Positions 41,391-51,657 of a DNA stretch of 64,000 nt are shown here, piece by piece. This DNA comes from Chloracidobacterium sp. (lineage in GTDB: Bacteria; Acidobacteriota; Blastocatellia; Pyrinomonadales; Pyrinomonadaceae). Every line of letters starts with the position of its first letter. The stretch's first letter is position 1. The translations under genes and the position numbers were made by a program. The stretch is from assembly GCA_016716305.1 (NCBI GenBank), contig JADJWP010000001.1, positions 248,001 through 312,000 of the forward strand, read 5' to 3'. Under the pieces are notes generated by a model. The model had not been told where the DNA came from and did no database searches. It worked only from the letters and a program-made list of their open reading frames with translations.

Positions 41391-44033
41391 CTATTCTGCC
41401 TGTTCATCTGCCAACAATTTATCCCTTATCTCCTGCACATGCGCGATGTCATCAGGAACGATGTCTGCGAGCGTGACGACGAGTTCGCCCTTTCGGGCGT
41501 ATTTGATCGCGTGTTGTATTGCGTCGCGGCTTTCCGGAATGATCCGCACTTGCGGTTCCCTGGCGCTCCGGGAAATGCCTTCCTGGATCAGCTTTGCGAT
41601 GTCAACCGCATCCCTGCCGCGAAGGTAATGGCCTGCTCGAATTACAATTCGATCGAACGCCTCGCCAGCGATCTCGCCCATTTCACGAATATCGTCGTCC
41701 CTTCTGTCTCCGGGCACATTCATCACAACCGTACGATATTTGTTCGGCAACTTTGAGATGAATTTGGTCAATCCCGTAAAGCCGGCGGGGTTGTGAGCAT
41801 AGTCCATCAGAACGGTCACGGTGCCGACCTCGATGAAGTTCAGGCGTCCCGGCGTCTGAGCGGTACCGGCGTTAAATGTCGTCAAGCCGACGCGGATATC
41901 TTCGATCGAAACTCCGTGAACAAAGCACGCCAGCGTAGCTGCCAACACATTCTGGATCATGAACTCGGCACGACCGCCATAGGTAAGCGGAATATTCGTA
42001 ACCTTTTCGACCCTGACCTTCCATTTGCCTTTCAGGATCGTCACGAAGCCATTCTCGTAGACGCACGAGATACGTCCCCGTTCGGCCCGGCGTTTTATGT
42101 TCACGTTGTTCTCATCCATCGAGAAACAGACCACTTTACCGTCAACCAGTTGCTTCATCCGATAAACGAGCGGGTCTTCTGCGTTTAGCACCGCATAGCC
42201 GCGCTTGCCAACCGCACGAGGTACGACCGACTTGACCCGCGCGAGATCTTCGAGCGTATTCACGTCCTTCAGCCCCAAATGATCGGCTGCAACGTTTAGG
42301 ACGACCCCGATATCAGCATGATCGAACCCAAGGCCGGAACGAATGATGCCGCCTCGCGCAGTCTCCAGCACCGCAACATCGACCGTCGGATCCTTCAGGA
42401 CAAGCTGCGCCGAGACTGGCCCCGTGTTGTCGCCCTGAACGATCTGTTGATTCTGGATGTATGTACCGTCTGTTGTCGTGAACCCGACAGTCCGGCCGCT
42501 TCCCTTAAGTATATGAGCGATCAGTCGCGTGGTCGTTGTCTTGCCGTTCGTGCCGGTGATCGCAAATATCGGAATTCGCGCTTCGGAACCTGGCGGAAAG
42601 AGCATATCGATCACGTGTTCCGCAACGTTTCGGCCGATACCCTCGCTTGGGGCGAGATGCATTCTAAATCCGGGTGCGGCATTTACCTCGATGATTCCGC
42701 CGCCGTTCTCATGGAGCGGTTCGCTCACGTTCGGAGCAATTATGTCGACACCCGCAACGTCCAATCCGATAATGCGTGCGATGCGTTCGAAAAGAAAGAC
42801 GTTTTCAGGGTGCACTTCGTCGGTCACGTCGATCGCTGTGCCGCCGGTAGAGATGTTCGCTGTCGTTTTAAGGTAGACTTTTTCGCCTTTTGGCAGAACA
42901 CTGTCCAGTTCATACCCAGCTTTCTTGATGCAGCGCAAGGTCTGGCTATCGACATCGATCTCGGTCAGCACATTTTCGTGGCCGTAACCGCGACGCGGAT
43001 CGGCATTGGTTTCGTCGATAAGCTGCTGGATCGTCTGCTTTCCGTCACCCGTAACATGTGCAGGGACCCGCTCAGCTACAGCGATCAAACGGTTGTTTAC
43101 GACGAGCGCCCGATAGTCGGCGCCTATCAACTGCTTCTCAACGATGACCCAGCGCGAATACTCTTTCGCTTTCTCCCAAGCGACCATCGCATCTTCAAGC
43201 GATTTGATGCCGACCGTTGCACCTTTTCCGTGATTGCCGTCGAGCGGCTTTATCACGACCGGGAATCCTATTCTCTCGAGCGTGTCTTCGAGCTCCTCTT
43301 CCGACCTCAAGCGGTATCCTTTTGGCACCGGCACGCCCATATCGCCAAGGAGGGTTTTAGTGGCGTGTTTATTCCCGGCTATATCGACCGCGATCATGTT
43401 CGTATTTGCGGTCGTTGTCGCCTGGATGCGCTTTTGATGAACGCCGTAACCAAGCTGGACCAGCGATTGATCGTTCAATCGAATAAACGGAATGTCGCGG
43501 CTAACAGCCTCTTCGACCAATGATCCGGTCGAAGGTCCAAAACGGACCTCCTCGCGGATCTCGCGCATCTTTTGAATGTTCTCTGCTATCTGAGCCTTCA
43601 GTTCCTCTGTCGGCTTTGCCTCGACCAGGTCTAGAAACAAACGCACTGAGACGCGGGCGGCAAATCTTCCGACCTCCTCTTCGTGGTAGCTGAAAACGAC
43701 GTTGTAGATGCCGCGTTCTTCGGTTTCACGCGTCCGGCCGTAACCGGTTTCCATACCTGCAAGCGTCTGAAATTCGAGTGCGAAATGCTCGATTATGTGT
43801 CCGGCCCATGTACCTTCCTGAACGCGCCTGAGAAATCCGCCTTCCTCGCCGTAGCTGCAGCCATGAGCAAGGAGCGTTGGCATCACTTCGTTCATCCGGC
43901 CATAAAACCCGTCGATCTTGTCAGACGGCCGGTCCTCGAACTCGCCGATATCGAGGCGCATGATGATCAGCTTTTTCCAGTAACCACTCCAATAGTTAGG
44001 CCCGCGAAGTGTTCTGATTTCAAGAATTTCCAT
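41391..44033 (-). CDS. cphA: Cyanophycin synthetase (CphA1 type)
   Basis: An 880-residue enzyme of normal length. Residues about 1-160 are the N-terminal domain; about 220-475 form the ATP-grasp domain (KPLDGNHGKGATVG near 262, E-V-N-A-A-P-G-F-R near 449) that adds aspartate; about 485-880 form the Mur-ligase-like domain with the P-loop G-T-N-G-K-T-T at 494-500, which adds arginine. It polymerises aspartate and arginine without ribosomes into the nitrogen store multi-L-arginyl-poly-L-aspartate. A 104-bp gap separates it from cphB upstream on the same strand. Both active sites look intact. Confidence 0.96.
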   Translation of the reverse strand: MEILEIRTLRGPNYWSGYWKKLIIMRLDIGEFEDRPSDKIDGFYGRMNEVMPTLLAHGCSYGEEGGFLRRVQEGTWAGHIIEHFALEFQTLAGMETGYGRTRETEERGIYNVVFSYHEEEVGRFAARVSVRLFLDLVEAKPTEELKAQIAENIQKMREIREEVRFGPSTGSLVEEAVSRDIPFIRLNDQSLVQLGYGVHQKRIQATTTANTNMIAVDIAGNKHATKTLLGDMGVPVPKGYRLRSEEELEDTLERIGFPVVIKPLDGNHGKGATVGIKSLEDAMVAWEKAKEYSRWVIVEKQLIGADYRALVVNNRLIAVAERVPAHVTGDGKQTIQQLIDETNADPRRGYGHENVLTEIDVDSQTLRCIKKAGYELDSVLPKGEKVYLKTTANISTGGTAIDVTDEVHPENVFLFERIARIIGLDVAGVDIIAPNVSEPLHENGGGIIEVNAAPGFRMHLAPSEGIGRNVAEHVIDMLFPPGSEARIPIFAITGTNGKTTTTRLIAHILKGSGRTVGFTTTDGTYIQNQQIVQGDNTGPVSAQLVLKDPTVDVAVLETARGGIIRSGLGFDHADIGVVLNVAADHLGLKDVNTLEDLARVKSVVPRAVGKRGYAVLNAEDPLVYRMKQLVDGKVVCFSMDENNVNIKRRAERGRISCVYENGFVTILKGKWKVRVEKVTNIPLTYGGRAEFMIQNVLAATLACFVHGVSIEDIRVGLTTFNAGTAQTPGRLNFIEVGTVTVLMDYAHNPAGFTGLTKFISKLPNKYRTVVMNVPGDRRDDDIREMGEIAGEAFDRIVIRAGHYLRGRDAVDIAKLIQEGISRSAREPQVRIIPESRDAIQHAIKYARKGELVVTLADIVPDDIAHVQEIRDKLLADEQAE

Positions 44034-44137
44034 AGTCTCTTCAGGTGCGATCCTTTTGGATCAATTGAATCTAATATCTCGATATGTGATCTGCATAAAG
44101 CTCTCCGCCTCCGTGCCCCGATTCTAAGTGTCACGTC

Positions 44138-44992
44138 TCAGCCGAGATCGGGCAACAAGAACTCCTGCGGCGGCTGCAGCGGATGCCGGTCAAGATATTG
44201 GTAAACAAGACCATCACGCAGTATATGCATCTGGACGCCGCAAACGCCGAACGACTCGTGTTCGGCCACTTCGGCGATCTCGTTGTAGGTAATCTGCGAG
44301 CCGTCCACGACCGTTACCGAACCTTGTCCGAACACTTCCATCACACCATTCGGGTCGAGAATTATCGCAGTGTTCTCATCGATCCCGATCCCAAGATTAT
44401 ACGGATTGTATGATACGGCAGTGATCAATCGGCTGATCCGGCCGCGTTCCGTAAAGTGCTGATCGATAATAATGTTCTTTAGAAACCCGAGCCCTGGAGA
44501 GAGTCTGACAGCGTCTTTGTGCGGATGCGATGCGGCCTCACCACGCACGATCATAGACGTACTCATGCCCGCAGCTCCCGCACTCGTCCCGGCAAGCACG
44601 ATATTTGTTTCGCGGACCATTTTCCGAAGCTTTGCCGCGAGTTCGGTGCCTCCAAGGAGCGAAACAAGCCGCATCTGATCGCCGCCCGTTATGAACACAC
44701 CGGTGACGCCGTCAAGCAGTTCGTTCGGATCGGCTTGAAATACGTCCTGGCGCGACGTTGCCCGCAAGACCCTCGGATTCGTAATTCCGAGGTTGCGAAA
44801 CGCCTGGGTATAAACATCGGCCGCAAATTCCGGATAGTCCGACGCCACCGGAACGATGAGTACTTCGGCCTTCTCGCCGCCTGCGAGCTCGAGAAACTTT
44901 TTCAATATCCGCCGCTCGTTGTACTTGTCCTCTGCGCCGCCGATCACGAGCAGATGCCCGCCTATGATCTCGCGGTCGTGCGATTCATTCAT
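44138..44992 (-). CDS. cphB: Cyanophycinase
   Basis: A 284-residue serine peptidase of the S51-like family, from the ATG at 44992 (M-N-E-S-H-D); the in-frame sequence further upstream is not conserved. The nucleophile serine is S137 in G-T-S-A-G-A (135-140). D-Q-H-F-T-E-R-G-R at 177-185 carries the catalytic histidine, and I-T-G-G-D-Q is at 101-106. It degrades cyanophycin to beta-Asp-Arg inside the cell. cphA follows downstream and an isoaspartyl peptidase lies convergent to cphA, so synthesis and breakdown are encoded together. Confidence 0.94.
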   Translation of the reverse strand: MNESHDREIIGGHLLVIGGAEDKYNERRILKKFLELAGGEKAEVLIVPVASDYPEFAADVYTQAFRNLGITNPRVLRATSRQDVFQADPNELLDGVTGVFITGGDQMRLVSLLGGTELAAKLRKMVRETNIVLAGTSAGAAGMSTSMIVRGEAASHPHKDAVRLSPGLGFLKNIIIDQHFTERGRISRLITAVSYNPYNLGIGIDENTAIILDPNGVMEVFGQGSVTVVDGSQITYNEIAEVAEHESFGVCGVQMHILRDGLVYQYLDRHPLQPPQEFLLPDLG

Positions 44993-45178
44993 TGTTTGAT
45001 ATGTAAGATTAAATTGAGAATAACTGTAGGTAAAGTTATTGCATCCGGTTCGATAGGTCAAGAATCGAAAAAAAGGGCGATTTCGAGATCGCGAACGAGC
45101 ATCGATGCCGTGATTCATTGATGCCGAATCCCGGTTCAGTTGCCGCATGGCTCAGATTCCCACAACGTGCAGCATTAT

Positions 45179-48100
45179 TTAGCCGCTTTGTCGGATACTC
45201 ATCGAGGTCTGATGTATCTCCTGCAAGCTGCGAACCGTTAGATGATCTTCCGACTTCTTCGTCGCGATGGCCTCGACCAACGCCTCGGCACCGGTAATGG
45301 TCGTCACGCATGGGACATTGAATTGAAGGGCTGCTTTTCGGATGGCTTTTTCGTCGTAGTGCGACGTTTTTCCGAGCGGAGTGTTGATGATCAGCGATAT
45401 TTCGCCCTGGCGGATGAGGTCGGCGATGTTCGGCCGGCCTTCGTTCACCTTGAATACGCTTGCACAATCAAGACCGACCTCGTGCATTCTGATCGCCGTT
45501 CCGTAGGTTGCAACAAGGTCGAAACCGAGTTTCACGAGCCGCCGGGCGAGTATCGCGGCCTGGCCTTTGTCAGCATTGGTGACAGAGATAAACGCCTTAC
45601 CGGTCAAAGGAAGTTTTAGTCCCGCGCCTTCCATCGCCTTGCCGTAGGCCTCGCCAAAGCTCGCACCGACGCCCATCACTTCGCCGGTCGAATGCATCTC
45701 GGGTCCAAGGATCGGATCGACGCCGGCGAACTTCTTGAACGGAAACACCGGCGATTTTACAAATATCTGCGGTACCGGAAGTACTGGCGGCAGCCCGAAA
45801 TCGCTAAGCTTATTGGCTCCGGCCATCACCAGCGATGCGATCTTTGCGATAGGAACGCCAGTGGCTTTTGCAACGAATGGCACCGTCCGTGAAGCCCTCG
45901 GGTTGACCTCGAGAACATACACGCGGTCGCTTTGTATTGCGTATTGAATATTCATCAAACCCTTTACTTTCAGGGCCTTGGCGAGAAGCGTCGTATAGTG
46001 CTGGATGGTCTCGAGGTGCTCTGAAGCGATCTTCTGGGCAGGCAATACCGACGACGAATCGCCTGAGTGAATTCCCGCCTCCTCGATGTGTTCCTGAATT
46101 CCGGCGATGACGACCGCCGTTTCATCTGCAAGAGCATCTACGTCGATCTCGCCGGCGCGTTCGAGAAACTTGTCGATCAGGACCGGCTTCTCGGGCGAGG
46201 CGTCGACCGCGGTCCGCATGTATTCATCGAGCGAGGCTTCGTCGTAGACGATCGCCATCGCCCGCCCGCCAAGAACAAAACTCGGTCGAACGACTATCGG
46301 ATAACCGATCTCAGCCGCGATGATCTTTGCTTCATCGGGCGAAACTGCAGATCCGTTTGGCGGTTGGGGAATATTCAGATCCTGAAGCAGCGCTGAAAAT
46401 CGCTTTCGGTCTTCAGCAAGATCGATCGAATCCGGAGAGGTTCCAATAATCGGTACGCCGGCAGCGTGCAGCTTATCCGCCAAATTGAGCGGGGTCTGCC
46501 CGCCGAACTGTACGATAACTCCTTCTGGACGCTCGACTTCGACTATATTCATCACATCTTCGAACGTAAGCGGTTCAAAATACAGCCGGTCCGAGGTGTC
46601 ATAATCAGTCGAGACGGTCTCGGGATTGCAATTGACCATTATCGTCTCGAAATCAGCGCCCTGAAGAGCGAACGAGGCATGGCAGCAGCAATAATCGAAT
46701 TCGATGCCCTGCCCGATCCGGTTCGGCCCGCTCCCGAGTATCATGATCTTCCGGCGTTCGGTCGGCTCGGCCTCGCATTCCTCTTCGTATGTTGAATACA
46801 GGTATGGAGTATACGATTCGAACTCGGCCCCACACGTATCGACTCGTTTATAGACAGGCACGATCCCCGCCGACCTGCGATGCTCGCGAACATCGGTCTC
46901 AGATGCACCGGTCAAAAATGACAACCGGCGGTCTGAGAGGCCGAACTCCTTCGCGGTTCTGATCTCTTCCTCCATATACTCACCCAATGGCTTCGCATCG
47001 AGCGTTTCCTGAAACTCCATCACCTGCGACACTTGATCCAGAAACCATGGATCGATCCTCGTCAGCCGGTGGATCTCGTCGATCGAATAGCCGTTTTGAA
47101 GTGCATAGGTAACGTACGAAAACCGCTGCGAATTCGGACGCGCGAGCTTACGCTGAAGCTCTTCTTCGGGAACTTCAGCGAGCCTTAACGGCTTGACCGC
47201 CTCGAGTGACCGTAAACCTTTGAACAGGCTTTCCTTGAAGGTCCGTCCGATAGCCATCACCTCACCGACGGATTTCATCTGCGTTCCCAGAACATCCTCG
47301 GCTCCGGGAAACTTTTCAAACGCCCATTTCGGTATCTTTGTGACAACGTAATCTATCGTCGGCTCAAATGACGCCGGAGTTTTCTTTGTGATGTCGTTCG
47401 GGATCTCGTCCAGGGTGTACCCGACTGCCAATTTGGCCGCGATCTTTGCTATCGGAAATCCGGTCGCCTTTGATGCAAGGGCACTCGAACGCGAGACCCG
47501 CGGGTTCATTTCTATTATGCGAACTTCGCCGTTCGCCGGGTTGACCGCAAATTGGATGTTCGAACCGCCCGTTTCCACGCCCACCTTACGGATGCACTTG
47601 ATCGACATGTCTCGGAGGTTTTGATACTCAACGTCGGTCAGGGTCTGTGCAGGAGCTACGGTGATCGAATCACCCGTATGTACACCCATTGGGTCAAAAT
47701 TCTCGATCGAGCAGATTATGACGACATTGTCGTTGAGGTCGCGCATCACCTCGAGCTCATATTCTTTCCAGCCGAGGATCGATTCTTCGACGAGGATCTG
47801 CGAAACGGGCGAAGCTTCGAGACCGCCTTTTGCGATCTCTTCGAATTCCTCGGGGTTGTAGGCAGTGCCGCCGCCTGTTCCTCCCAATGTGAAAGCCGGC
47901 CGGACGATCGCGGGGTATCCGGTCTCTTCGACGATCGCCTTCGCCTCTTCCCAAGTGTGGGCGAATCCGCCCCTGGCCGACGGGATACCGACCTCGTCCA
48001 TCGCCTTCTTGAAGAGCTCGCGGTCTTCACCGACCTTTATCGCGTCTATGTTCGCCCCGATGAGCTTGACCCCGTATTTGTCGAGAATTCCCTTTTCGAA

Positions 48101-48406
48101 GAGTTCGACCGAAAGGTTCAGGCCCGTTTGCCCGCCGACCGTTGGCAGCAGAGCGTCAGGCCTCTCTTTCTCGATGATCGCTGCGATTGTTTCGAGGGTC
48201 AGAGGCTCGATATATGTGCGATCGGCTATCTCGGGATCGGTCATGATCGTCGCCGGATTGGAATTGACCAGGACGACCTCAAAACCTTCCTGCTTTAAAG
48301 CCCGACAGGCCTGCGTTCCGGAATAATCGAACTCGCAAGCCTGGCCGATAACGATCGGGCCTGAGCCGATGATTAGGACCTTGTGAATATCTGTACGTCG
48401 CGGCAT
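45179..48406 (-). CDS. carB: Carbamoyl-phosphate synthase large subunit
   Basis: A 1075-residue CarB of standard length. N-terminal I-L-I-I-G-S-G-P-I-V-I-G-Q-A-C-E-F-D-Y-S-G-T-Q-A-type start (here V-L-I-I-G-S-G), two ATP-grasp halves (about 1-400 and 555-935) each with E-x-N-P-R-x-S-R, and a C-terminal MGS-like allosteric domain (about 940-1060). It makes carbamoyl phosphate for arginine and pyrimidines. carA is not adjacent. The arginine link may matter for the nearby cyanophycin genes, but this is only positional. 186 bp separate it from cphB. Confidence 0.97.
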   Translation of the reverse strand: MPRRTDIHKVLIIGSGPIVIGQACEFDYSGTQACRALKQEGFEVVLVNSNPATIMTDPEIADRTYIEPLTLETIAAIIEKERPDALLPTVGGQTGLNLSVELFEKGILDKYGVKLIGANIDAIKVGEDRELFKKAMDEVGIPSARGGFAHTWEEAKAIVEETGYPAIVRPAFTLGGTGGGTAYNPEEFEEIAKGGLEASPVSQILVEESILGWKEYELEVMRDLNDNVVIICSIENFDPMGVHTGDSITVAPAQTLTDVEYQNLRDMSIKCIRKVGVETGGSNIQFAVNPANGEVRIIEMNPRVSRSSALASKATGFPIAKIAAKLAVGYTLDEIPNDITKKTPASFEPTIDYVVTKIPKWAFEKFPGAEDVLGTQMKSVGEVMAIGRTFKESLFKGLRSLEAVKPLRLAEVPEEELQRKLARPNSQRFSYVTYALQNGYSIDEIHRLTRIDPWFLDQVSQVMEFQETLDAKPLGEYMEEEIRTAKEFGLSDRRLSFLTGASETDVREHRRSAGIVPVYKRVDTCGAEFESYTPYLYSTYEEECEAEPTERRKIMILGSGPNRIGQGIEFDYCCCHASFALQGADFETIMVNCNPETVSTDYDTSDRLYFEPLTFEDVMNIVEVERPEGVIVQFGGQTPLNLADKLHAAGVPIIGTSPDSIDLAEDRKRFSALLQDLNIPQPPNGSAVSPDEAKIIAAEIGYPIVVRPSFVLGGRAMAIVYDEASLDEYMRTAVDASPEKPVLIDKFLERAGEIDVDALADETAVVIAGIQEHIEEAGIHSGDSSSVLPAQKIASEHLETIQHYTTLLAKALKVKGLMNIQYAIQSDRVYVLEVNPRASRTVPFVAKATGVPIAKIASLVMAGANKLSDFGLPPVLPVPQIFVKSPVFPFKKFAGVDPILGPEMHSTGEVMGVGASFGEAYGKAMEGAGLKLPLTGKAFISVTNADKGQAAILARRLVKLGFDLVATYGTAIRMHEVGLDCASVFKVNEGRPNIADLIRQGEISLIINTPLGKTSHYDEKAIRKAALQFNVPCVTTITGAEALVEAIATKKSEDHLTVRSLQEIHQTSMSIRQSG

Positions 48407-48483
48407 TTTTCTAAACTCACGATTATACAGAAATTACGGAGTCGGACGAACTGTGCGCAAACGGAATATCGGTTAGTGTAAGA

Positions 48484-48518
48484 AAAAAAGCGAAACGGTT
48501 GGTAATGACGCTTCGCTT
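48484..48518 (-). terminator. Rho-independent terminator after the TPR gene
   Basis: On the minus strand AAGCGAA (48512-48518) pairs with TTCGCTT (48488-48494) across a 17-base loop and runs into a stretch of T residues. It lies about 35 bases after the TPR gene stop codon. Confidence 0.7.
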
Positions 48519-48553
48519 CCAGGTTTGACACTCGAAAGAACCAAGCTAACCGG

Positions 48554-50383
48554 TCAATAGGGAATTCCCGGTATCCTGACCTTTTCGCGGAGTTTTTGCT
48601 TTCCGGCTTCGATCGCTTTGCCGGCAATTATATTCCCGAGTTGGTTTGCAAGATCCGGATTCAATCGCTTAAGCCGGTCCTGCGTCTTTTTCGCTCCCTT
48701 CTTGTCGCCGCTCGCGAACTGTGCCGAGCCGAGGCCGTAGAGACCAAAGACGTTGTTGCCGTCGAGATTGACGACGCGATCAAAGGTTGAGACCGCGGCG
48801 GAAAGATCGTTACTGCCGCGATAGGCGAGGCCAAGCTGATTGAGTGCAATGACCCAATCGCCCTGTATCGCAAGGGCCCGATTGAGAGCATTGACCGCCG
48901 ACTGAAAATCGCCGAGCGAATTGTTCGTCGCGCCAAGATTCAGGTACGCCGCATGCAGATTCGGATCCAATTCGACCGATTTCTCAAGCGACGCCTTCGC
49001 GATGGCCAGCTTCTTATTTGCTTCTTCTTCGTTATTATTCTGCCTATCGGCTCGGGCTCCGTTGTAGTACGCCCAACCGAGATTGTTATAGTCGACGGCC
49101 GTCGGGCTTAGCTCTTCCGCGGTCTTCAATCTCTCGGCGGCTTTGTCCCACTCATTGGTCTTTCCGAGGCAAAAACCCCATTCGTTGTAAAGGTTCGCAT
49201 CTCCCTTAAGGCCCTTTTCATGCGCGGCACGATATTGTGCATTCGCGTCGGCAAATCGTTCAAGCTGACGGTATGTGCTGGCGAGGTTTGCGTGCGCCTG
49301 TGCATTTGCGGCATCGTATTTCAGCACTTGCAAATACGCGATCTCCGCCTTGCCATAATCTGCCTTATTGTAATAGATCACGCCAAGGTCGAACCATGCC
49401 GGGCTGAATGCCGGATCGATCTCGACCGTCTTTTCAAGGGCAAGAAAAGCTGCTTGCGCATCTCCTTTCTGCTCTAAGACCCCGACCTTCGCATAGTATC
49501 CGGCAGCGTTGGACGGTTCCGCGGCGATCACATTATCGATCACCGCCAAAGCTTCATCGTGATTTCCCTGCCGGCTCAATATCGAGGCTCGCGCAAGTCT
49601 GGATTCCGTTGTTGATGCTCCTGCCTTATCTGCCAGCTCCAGGTAGCGAAGAGCGTTTCCGTTGTTCGATTCCGCCGAATAAGCGAGACCCAGCGGCAAA
49701 TATAACGCGGTCAATTCCGGATCGATCGCGAGCGCTTTTTCGTAGTATTTTATCGCTTCTTTGTTATTGCCCTTCAGATCGTTGATCTCGCCGAGTTTCG
49801 CGTAGGCGATATCGTTTCGCGGGTCAAGCGAAACAGCCTCCAGGAGCACTTCGGTCGCCGACCCGTTTGGTTCCGTTGAGGACGCTTCTATGCCTTTTGC
49901 GGTCAATGCATCACTTAACCCTAGTTGGGCGTTTTTGTTCTGCGGATTTAGTTTGATCGCTTCACGAAAATTCCCGATCGCTGTTTCCAGTTCGCCGCCG
50001 TCGAGCTGAGTTTCAGCCCTTGCCGTTAAGACATTCGATTGTTTGAACCGAGCATTGCGCTCACGGGCACGCTGACGGGCAAGCTCGGCCTGTTTTGCCT
50101 TAGCGGCATCGGCCTTACGCTTTCGTTTTGCCGCCAATTGATTTCCGACCTTAACCCTCGCAGAAGCTGCATTGCCGCCTGTGGAAAGATAGCCCCGTGC
50201 GGCGGCCGACCTTGCTTGTGGCCGTTTGCTCGAGCCCCGAAACACAAAAGCGCTTGAGCCGCCCGTTATATCACTCGACGGAACGATATCATTCGCCCGG
50301 ATCGAGGTCATCGGCCCAACGACGAACGATATGAGAGTAACTAAAGCGATCCCGGAAATGACAGTGCGATTTTTGCGAAACAT
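48554..50383 (-). CDS. Exported tetratricopeptide repeat protein (copy 1)
   Basis: A 609-residue protein from the ATG at 50383 (M-F-R-K-N-R), which has GAGGTG about 8 bases upstream. The signal peptide spans about 1-30 (ends S-I-R-A-N). Right after it comes D-I-T-G-G-S-S-A-F-V-F-R-G (38-50), a motif shared with the TPR protein at 51658-53532. Residues about 65-105 are Lys/Arg/Ala-rich, probably coiled. From about 115 on at least twelve TPR units follow (e.g. A-I-K-Y-Y-E-K-A-L-A-I-D-P-E). Function unknown; TPR arrays bind proteins in periplasm or outer membrane assembly. Confidence 0.85.
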   Translation of the reverse strand: MFRKNRTVISGIALVTLISFVVGPMTSIRANDIVPSSDITGGSSAFVFRGSSKRPQARSAAARGYLSTGGNAASARVKVGNQLAAKRKRKADAAKAKQAELARQRARERNARFKQSNVLTARAETQLDGGELETAIGNFREAIKLNPQNKNAQLGLSDALTAKGIEASSTEPNGSATEVLLEAVSLDPRNDIAYAKLGEINDLKGNNKEAIKYYEKALAIDPELTALYLPLGLAYSAESNNGNALRYLELADKAGASTTESRLARASILSRQGNHDEALAVIDNVIAAEPSNAAGYYAKVGVLEQKGDAQAAFLALEKTVEIDPAFSPAWFDLGVIYYNKADYGKAEIAYLQVLKYDAANAQAHANLASTYRQLERFADANAQYRAAHEKGLKGDANLYNEWGFCLGKTNEWDKAAERLKTAEELSPTAVDYNNLGWAYYNGARADRQNNNEEEANKKLAIAKASLEKSVELDPNLHAAYLNLGATNNSLGDFQSAVNALNRALAIQGDWVIALNQLGLAYRGSNDLSAAVSTFDRVVNLDGNNVFGLYGLGSAQFASGDKKGAKKTQDRLKRLNPDLANQLGNIIAGKAIEAGKQKLREKVRIPGIPY

Positions 50384-50472
50384 TGGAGCACCTCGTGGCA
50401 GGAAAAAAGTATCCCTTGACAAACAGGAATTATACCCGATTTAGACGCGATCAGGTGAGGAATTTTGCCGAA

Positions 50473-51555
50473 TCAAACTTGCATATTAAACCCAACCAAG
50501 ACCGGTTCGGGCATTAACTCGATCCCGAAACGCTCCAAGACTTTTGATTGGATCAATTGTTTCAAAGATATTATTTCAGACGTCGTCGCGCCGCCGCGAT
50601 TTACGATGGCCAGCGAGTGGTTTTCAGATACACCGGCGTTGCCCAGGACAAAGCCCTTTCCGACGCCTGCTGCCTCGATCAACCAGGCAGCCGGGATCTT
50701 TACAAAACCATCGCGTAACGGGAAAAACGGGACTTCGCTGGGCGAGTTCCTGGCTATTTTCTCAAATATTGCCTTCGGAACTATCGGATTCTTGAAGAAC
50801 GAACCAACGCTTCGCGAGTTCGGATCGGCCGGATCGATGACCATCGATTTGGCTTTGCGGATCGCCAATACCGCCTCGCGAACCTCAGTAAGCGATGGCT
50901 CTCGGCCACGAAACCGTTCGATCAGCTCCTTATAGATGATCTTCGGCTTCCCGCCGACTCGAAGTCCGTAAGTAACTTCGCATATGACGAAACGGGCAGC
51001 GGATGATGAATTGAAGATGCTCTTCCGGTATTCAAAACCACACTCGGCATTCGTTAATCGGACGGGTTTCAATGTTTCGCGGTCAACGCAATGAACTTCC
51101 ACTATCGTTTCCGAAACCTCTTGCCCGTAGGCACCAACATTTTGCACCGGCGTTCCGCCGATATATCCGGGGATCCCGCTGAGGCATTCGACACCTGCAA
51201 GATCGTTTTCGACGCACGATCTTACAAAGTCGTCCCAATTCTCGCCTGCGCCGGCCCTGATGGTTCGTATGCTGTTCGTACGGTCCGATTCGTTAGGGTA
51301 AGCAGCGGCAGTCTGCCGGAACTCAGACCTGTCGATGCGGATGTGGATGACGATGCCGTCGAAACCTTCGTCGGCGACCAGTACATTGCTCCCGCCGCCC
51401 AGAATAAACACCGAAAGTTCGCGTTCCTTTGCAAACGAAAGGGCCGAGACAAGCGCGGTTTCAGTCTCAGCTTCAACAAAGTACTTTGCGGGCCCGCCAA
51501 CACCTAGTGTCGTAAATGGCGCAAGTGAGACATTTTCCTGAATTTCGATCGACAT
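50473..51555 (-). CDS. murB: UDP-N-acetylenolpyruvoylglucosamine reductase
   Basis: A 360-residue type I MurB, from the ATG at 51555 (M-S-I-E-I-Q-E-N-V). The FAD-binding landmarks are T-L-G-V-G-G-P-A-K-Y-F, I-L-G-G-G-S-N-V-L and G-I-P-G-Y-I-G-G-T-P-V-Q-N-V-G-A-Y-G-Q-E. The catalytic S-V-G-S-F-F-K-N-P-x-V block and W-L-I-E-A-A-G are present. It performs the reduction step of UDP-MurNAc synthesis. It lies between two paralogous TPR genes on the same strand, an odd place since the rest of the mur cluster is absent. Confidence 0.95.
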   Translation of the reverse strand: MSIEIQENVSLAPFTTLGVGGPAKYFVEAETETALVSALSFAKERELSVFILGGGSNVLVADEGFDGIVIHIRIDRSEFRQTAAAYPNESDRTNSIRTIRAGAGENWDDFVRSCVENDLAGVECLSGIPGYIGGTPVQNVGAYGQEVSETIVEVHCVDRETLKPVRLTNAECGFEYRKSIFNSSSAARFVICEVTYGLRVGGKPKIIYKELIERFRGREPSLTEVREAVLAIRKAKSMVIDPADPNSRSVGSFFKNPIVPKAIFEKIARNSPSEVPFFPLRDGFVKIPAAWLIEAAGVGKGFVLGNAGVSENHSLAIVNRGGATTSEIISLKQLIQSKVLERFGIELMPEPVLVGFNMQV

Positions 51556-51612
51556 TTCACTTGTTCGAACGACGGCGCTTAACAATGAAGCGGGTATTGA
51601 ATTCAACAAATA

Positions 51613-51630
51613 AGGGGCGCCATCGCCCCT
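51613..51630 (-). terminator. Terminator-like hairpin between TPR copy 2 and murB
   Basis: A perfect 7-bp stem (AGGGGCG / CGCCCCT) with a 4-base loop lies 28 bases after the stop codon of the TPR gene. On the minus strand it is followed by TATTTG rather than a clean T-run, so it is a weak terminator at best. Confidence 0.4.
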
Positions 51631-51657
51631 AATAATGCCCGTCGAGATCAAAGGCGG

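Noticed and set aside
42318..43523. A 401-codon open frame on the plus strand
   Set aside because: It is exactly antisense to cphA, has no family similarity and no ribosome site; long antisense frames are expected from this codon usage.
47552..48298. A 248-codon open frame on the plus strand
   Set aside because: Antisense to the highly conserved N-terminal half of carB; no motif of its own.
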